A stretch of 43,075 nucleotides of DNA from Gammaproteobacteria bacterium (GTDB lineage Bacteria; Pseudomonadota; Gammaproteobacteria; Xanthomonadales; SZUA-36), in the NCBI GenBank assembly GCA_024279945.1, contig JAJRRA010000005.1, forward strand, positions 1 through 43,075, given 5' to 3'. Position numbers and translations under genes: made by a program. Under the pieces are notes generated by a model that saw only the letters and a list, made by a program, of their open reading frames with translations, had not been told where the DNA came from and did not search any database. This document shows positions 38,609-43,075 of this stretch, piece by piece (the stretch's first letter is position 1; the number at the start of each line of letters is the position of its first letter).

Positions 38609-41082
38609 CTAGCCGGCCTGCTGGTCAAGTGGTCTCCAGACCGTTCGCAGAATATCTCCAAAAACACCCGCTGCTGTTACCGCAGCGCCGGCGCCGTATC
38701 CGCGCAAAACCAATGGTATGGGCTGGTAATAACGGGTGTGCAGAACCAGGGCATTTTCACCGTCCCGGATCGCACCCAGCGGTTTGCTCACCGGTACAGC
38801 TTCAACCGCTACCCGGCACTTGCCGTCTTCGATGCGGCCCACATAGCGCAGCACCTTGTTTTCCTTGGCGGCGTCACGGATTCTTGCCGAAAACTGCTCA
38901 TCCAGCGACTTGAGTGCATCGATCAACTCCGAATGCTCCACATGGCTGACCGCTTCCAGAGGCACCGCCGGGGCAATATCGATGTCATCCAATCCCAGTT
39001 GCATGCCCACTTCACGGGCAATAATCAACAATTTCCTGGCCACGTCCATGCCAGACAGATCGTCCCTGGGATCCGGCTCAGTAAAGCCCAGTTCCATGGC
39101 TTTTGCCACGGCTGATGACATCGGCATGCCGTCTTCCATGAGGCCGAAGATCATCGAAAGGGAACCGGACAAAATTCCTTCGAAGGTTTTTAGTTCATCA
39201 CCGGAGCGGATCAAGCCCTGCAGGGTGTCGATCACCGGCAGGCCGGCACCCACGTTGGTTTCATAGAGAAATTTACGGAAATTTTTTGCCGCCACTTCAC
39301 GCATTTTGTGATAATAATCCAGGCTCGCCGTATTGGCCTTCTTGTTCGCGGCCACGACGTTGAACCCATTACCCAGGAAGCGCACATACTGTCCCGCAAG
39401 CTCCTCGTCCGTGGAACAGTCAATAATAGTGGGATTGAGCAGCCCCAAGCGCTCCCGGATCATGATGACGTCATCAATCGACCACGACCTGCCTTTCTCC
39501 TGCAGATCTTCCCTCCAGCAGTCCAGATCCAGCACATCATCGGCCACCAGTAACTTGCTGCTGTTGGCAATGGCGCGTACACGCAAGTCCGCATGATGCT
39601 CGCGCAGACCTTCCGCCTGGCGCTGGAATTGTGCCAAAAGTTCGCCGCCGACATTGCCGCAACCCAACAGGATCACATCAATATGGGTGGAGCGGCTGAA
39701 AAAGGCGGTGTGACAGGCGCGCATGGCCGACTGTGCCGACTTGCCCTTGACGACAACGGCGATGGCGCACTCCGTGGAGCCTTGTGCAAGCACCTCTACA
39801 TTGACGCCTGCTGATGAAATGGCGGTCAAAAAGCGAGCAGCAATGCCACGATAGCGTTTCATGCCCTCACCCACCAGGGACACCACGGCGCGATCACTTT
39901 GCACCGAGATTTCTTCGATCAGGCCATGCAGTCTCTCAAAGTGGAATTCCTCCTCCAGGGCCTTGCGCGCCATGACTTCGTCCGCCCGCCGCACGCACAG
40001 GGTAATACTGTACTCCGAAGATGATTGCACGATCAACAGAATGGAGATGGCCTCACTGGCCAGAGCATCCATTACACGCCGCGCAATACCCACCCGGCCG
40101 CGTAGGCCGCCACCCTGCAAGGTGATTGAGGTGACGTCACTAAGGTGGGAAATACCCCTCACCACATGAGTGCGTTTTGCCCCGGCGTGCACCAGCGTGC
40201 CCGGCTTGGACGGATCGTAGGTGTTTCTGACTTCACAGGAAATCTGCTTACCGGCTAACGGCGCAAGGGCCTTGGCGGATATTACCTTGGCACCAAATAG
40301 GTCAGTTCCATGGCCTCGTCGTAGCTGACTTCATCCAGGCACTGCGCGTTGCTGACAATCCGTGGATCCGCACTGAAAAAACCGTCCACGTCTTTCCATA
40401 TCTGGCACAGACTGGCCCCGGCCGCCGCAGCCAAAACCGCCGCTGAATAATCGGTGCCGTTACGCCCCAACAACTGGATACCGCCATCGGCATTGCGGCC
40501 ATAGAAGCCCGGCAATACGGTGATCTGTGCACCGCCGCGCAGTCTTTCAGCCAACAAGGGCACCGCTGCATCGATATCCACCAGCGAATCCAGCCAGCTT
40601 TCGTTGGCCAGCGGCAATACATCGGTATCCGACCACTGCGCATCAAGCGAACGGTGCCGCAGCAAATCCACCATCAGGCGGCTGCTGAAGCCTTCGCCAC
40701 TGGCGAGGATTTTGGCCCGGGTCTCATCGGGGCACTGCCCGAGCAGGCGAATACCCTCCTCGCGTCGGATCAACATGGCCTGCTGTTCATCCAGAAACTC
40801 AAGGGCCAGTGGTGCGGGAATCCCCTGCGCGGCCAATTCATCGATTATCGAGCGTTCTCTGTCAATGGCCTGTTCCAGGTATTGAGCGCCGCTTTCACCT
40901 TCAACTGCCGTATCAATGATAGCCAGAAGCAGATCGGTAACGCCCTTGACTGCGGACAGCACAACGACCAGCCGCCGGTCTGTTGCATGGCTTTGGATGA
41001 TATCCGCACTGGCATTAAAACCCTCAAGGTCCGCCAGCGATGTGCCGCCGTATTTTTGTACCAGTAATTCCTTATTATTCAT
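38609..41082 (-). CDS. thrA: Bifunctional aspartokinase/homoserine dehydrogenase I, interrupted by a frameshift
   Basis: The aspartokinase part, from ATG 41082, starts LLVQKYGGTSLADLEG (KYGGTS at 10-15) and reaches EAMELTYLVPR-stop at 40282. The continuation, in another frame, carries the ACT domains and the homoserine dehydrogenase (VILLGCGNVGGELL; ETNVGAGLPVIDTLQ; MDVARKLLIIAREVG). One extra T in the run at 40295-40297 (minus sense) restores ELTYFGAKVISAKALAPLAG and a single frame of 824 residues; E. coli ThrA has 820. As sequenced, the linker and regulatory region are broken. Since the pathway genes around it are intact, a sequencing error is the simpler explanation, but a real mutation would cause threonine/methionine auxotrophy unless another aspartokinase and dehydrogenase exist. 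Confidence 0.9.
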
Positions 41083-41085
41083 ATC

Positions 41086-42750
41086 TCAGTACCCATCCTG
41101 ATGCACTTTGCGCATGGCGCGTCCGGAAGGATCGTTCATTTCCTGCATGTCCTTGTCCCACAAAACAGCTTCCGGTGTACTGCAAGCCACGGTGGGCCCG
41201 CCGGGAACCGTCTGAGCGGCTGAGGCCATCGGGAAATGCTGCTCAAACATGCTACGGAAGAAATAGGCTTCCTTGGAAGCCGGTGTATTGAAGGGAAAAC
41301 GCCCCTGCGCCCGGGCCATTTCAGCATCACTGACCTGCTCCTCGGCACAATCCTTGACGGCGTCAATCCAGCCATAACCCACACCATCTGAAAACTGCTC
41401 TTTCTGGCGCCAGGCGATGGATTCGGGAAGCATGTGGCTGAACGCTTCACGCAGGATCTGTTTTTCTATCCGGCCCTCGCTAATCATCTTGTCCGCCGGA
41501 TTGATACTCATGGCGACATCGAGGAATTCCTTGTCGAGGAAGGGAACACGGGCTTCCACGCCCCAGGCCGACATGGCTTTGTTGGCACGCAGGCAGTCAT
41601 AACTGTGCAGGCGCGAAAGCTTGCGCACGGTTTCCTCGTGAAAAGATCGAGGGTCGGGTGCTTTATGAAAATACAAATAACCCCCGAAAATTTCATCTGC
41701 GCCCTCACCTGACAACACCATCTTGATGCCCATTGCGCGGATTTTGCGCGCCAACAGGTACATCGGTGTCGCCGCGCGAATACTGGTCACATCGTAGGTT
41801 TCCAGGTGATAAATCACCTCATCCAGCGCATCCAGGCCTTCCTGAATGGTGAAAGTTACGCCATGGTATACAGTGCCGATATGGTCGGCCGCAGTTTGTG
41901 CTGCGATCAGATCAGGTGAGCCTTCCAGGCCGATGGCGAAAGAATGCAGGCGCGGCCACCAGGCGGGACTTTGTTCCTGATCTTCCACACGCATGGTGGC
42001 GTGTTTGGCGGCCAGGGCAGCGGTAATCGAGGAATCCAGCCCGCCCGAAAGTAAAACACCATAAGGTACATCGGTCATCAAGTGGCTGATCACTGCCTCT
42101 TCAAGTGCATCGTGCAGGGCCTGCCGGTCCGTGACTGCATCTTTGACCGCGTCATACTCCATCCACGGGCGCTGATACCATTTTTGCGGCTCTGCCTGAC
42201 CACTGCACCAGGAGTGTCCCGGTGGAAATTCATGCACCTGGTTGCATACGTCCATCAGGGCTTTCATTTCCGATGCCACGAAAAGCTGGCCATTCTCACC
42301 ATGCCCGTAGTAAAGCGGAATGATGCCGATTGGGTCGCGCGCCATCATCCAGAAATCCTTCACCTCGTCGTACAGGCAGAAGGCAAACATCCCGTTGAGT
42401 TCTTCCAGGAAGTCTGCGCCGTGCTCCAGGTAAAGCGGCAAAATAACCTCGCAGTCTGATTCGGTGCGAAAATCGTATTTGCCCGCGTAGGATTCACGAA
42501 TGGACTGGTGATTGTAGATTTCGCCGTTAACGGCCAGCGCCTGCTTGCCGCTTTCACTCAGGAGGGGCTGGGCGCCGGTGTTGACATCGACAATGGCGAG
42601 TCGTTCATGCGCCAGAACCGCACTGCCGGCGGCGTAAATACCACTCCAGTCCGGCCCACGGTGCCTTAACAGGCGGGATTGCCGTAAAGCCATCTTACGG
42701 ACAGATTTCAGGTCCTGGCGTATTTGCAATACGCCGAATATCGAGCACAT
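41086..42750 (-). CDS. asnB: Asparagine synthase B (glutamine-hydrolysing)
   Basis: 554 residues, the same length as E. coli AsnB. Nucleophile C2 after processing of Met1; glutaminase motifs RHRGPD (29-34), HERLAIVD (48-55) and NGEIYN (75-80). ATP-pyrophosphatase motif SGGLDSS at 235-241. GEGADEIFGGY and RVPFLDKEFLD complete the synthase domain. It makes asparagine from aspartate, ATP and glutamine. GAGGG lies seven bases before ATG 42750. The stop is three bases before thrA, so aspartate is directed to asparagine and to threonine from one transcript. Confidence 0.95.
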   Translation of the reverse strand: MCSIFGVLQIRQDLKSVRKMALRQSRLLRHRGPDWSGIYAAGSAVLAHERLAIVDVNTGAQPLLSESGKQALAVNGEIYNHQSIRESYAGKYDFRTESDCEVILPLYLEHGADFLEELNGMFAFCLYDEVKDFWMMARDPIGIIPLYYGHGENGQLFVASEMKALMDVCNQVHEFPPGHSWCSGQAEPQKWYQRPWMEYDAVKDAVTDRQALHDALEEAVISHLMTDVPYGVLLSGGLDSSITAALAAKHATMRVEDQEQSPAWWPRLHSFAIGLEGSPDLIAAQTAADHIGTVYHGVTFTIQEGLDALDEVIYHLETYDVTSIRAATPMYLLARKIRAMGIKMVLSGEGADEIFGGYLYFHKAPDPRSFHEETVRKLSRLHSYDCLRANKAMSAWGVEARVPFLDKEFLDVAMSINPADKMISEGRIEKQILREAFSHMLPESIAWRQKEQFSDGVGYGWIDAVKDCAEEQVSDAEMARAQGRFPFNTPASKEAYFFRSMFEQHFPMASAAQTVPGGPTVACSTPEAVLWDKDMQEMNDPSGRAMRKVHQDGY

Positions 42751-43016
42751 GAGACGCCCTCAGTAACGAATCCAGGTTGTTGCCAGCGCTTGCTTTTCTT
42801 ATGGCGCCAGACCATCACTCCAACCCGTGCAAGAACACAGGCCAGAACGGTTAATATTAAGGGCTAAGTGCCTAAGTGCCAAGCTATTTAAGCACTTCTT
42901 TCATAGAGCCGGGGTCACAGGGCCGGGGTCAGGCTCCCGAACCTGATAATCCTCTAGCCAGCCTCCTCGCAGTCAGTGGTTAAACTGACTGCTCTGATTA
43001 GGATGAGGAGACTGGT
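42751..43016. other. Upstream region of asnB and left end of an IS110-family element
   Basis: No gene. It holds the divergent start regions of asnB and the transposase. Direct repeats CTAAGTGC at 42865-42880 and a tandem GCCGGGGTCA at 42911-42941 may mark the element's left end. In IS110 elements this non-coding end encodes a guide (bridge) RNA in some subgroups (family knowledge); whether this member does is unknown. Confidence 0.4.
42963..43010 (+). promoter_or_regulatory. Hairpin sequestering the transposase ribosome-binding site
   Basis: An 8-bp perfect stem GCAGTCAG (42969-42976) / CTGACTGC (42985-42992) with an 8-base loop is enclosed by CTCCTC (42963-42968) pairing with GAGGAG (43005-43010), the Shine-Dalgarno of the transposase. 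Such a fold would limit translation from read-through transcripts. It could equally be part of a guide RNA. Confidence 0.45.
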
Positions 43017-43075
43017 ATGTCACATTACTGCGGAATTGATCTGCATTCAAATAACCACGTTGTGGTGGTAATAGA
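43017..43075 (+). mobile_element. IS110-family transposase, N-terminus (runs off the window)
   Basis: ATG 43017, preceded by GAGGAG, opens MSHYCGIDLHSNNHVVVVI. Y-x-GIDLHSNN-x-VVVV is the start of the DEDD (RuvC-like) catalytic domain of IS110-type transposases, the first aspartate being the D of GIDL. Only 19 codons are in the window. Together with the IS66 remnant at base 1 this gives insertion sequences at both ends of the segment. Confidence 0.82.

Noticed and set aside
40282-40300. Programmed ribosomal frameshift in thrA
   Set aside because: No canonical slippery heptamer or downstream pseudoknot is apparent, and ThrA is normally made from one frame; a lost base is simpler.

Overview
The window looks like a chromosomal segment of a gammaproteobacterium. 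The evidence is a thrA-thrB-thrC operon with a fused aspartokinase/homoserine dehydrogenase, an E. coli-type asnB, CbpA/CbpM, MtfA, an AsmA-family protein, a nu-class-like glutathione transferase and REP palindromes of the Pseudomonas style. The genus cannot be read from the sequence. Both edges are insertion sequences: the last codons of an IS66-type transposase (1-111, +) and the first codons of an IS110-family transposase (43017-43075, +).

Region 1 (1-5.1 kb) is visibly AT-richer than the rest. It carries an incomplete Ssp-type DNA phosphorothioation/anti-phage locus on the minus strand: sspA-like cysteine desulfurase, a small ribbon-helix-helix-like protein with a direct-repeat operator, sspB-like DUF4007 protein and sspC-like ATPase. 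The locus stops 16 bases from the IS66 stop codon. No sspD or sspE is visible, and the ATPase C-terminus may be cut.

Region 2 (5.3-15 kb) is an accessory region and the most unusual part of the window. It starts with a hypothetical gene, a TerB-like/ankyrin protein, a membrane-anchored Mrr-type endonuclease and a HIT hydrolase. It then becomes a graveyard of toxin-antitoxin and abortive-infection modules. Two brnTA modules each have a wrecked toxin and an intact antitoxin. A shortened abiEi is fused to a brnA start and followed by a frameshifted, truncated abiEii. There are two complementary fragments of one winged-helix antitoxin family, a DUF2442-like 5' stub, and two apparently intact HigBA/RelE-type pairs. 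The modules are interleaved with dispersed 27-94 bp imperfect repeats and two broken copies of the HIT locus.

Region 3 (15-36.2 kb) is GC-richer housekeeping and stress DNA: thioesterase, EamA transporter, GNAT protein, a CDGSH/glutamate-synthase-like fusion, MtfA, a frameshifted FAD oxidoreductase next to cyclopropane fatty acid synthase and a GST, an amino acid permease, an ABC exporter, an AsmA-family protein, a five-gene minus-strand cluster (NifS-like desulfurase, secreted 132-residue protein, YgjP-like peptidase, CbpA, CbpM), a TPR protein, ArfB, MarR and DUF456. REP palindromes occur as four 73-bp tandem copies and as single or decayed copies. Their GTAAGAG ends supply the stop codons of five genes.

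Region 4 (36.2-42.8 kb) is the asnB-thrA-thrB-thrC operon on the minus strand, for the aspartate family of amino acids. thrA is interrupted by a one-base loss in a short T run. The FAD oxidoreductase has the same kind of lesion in an A run, so sequencing error must be excluded before either is called a pseudogene.
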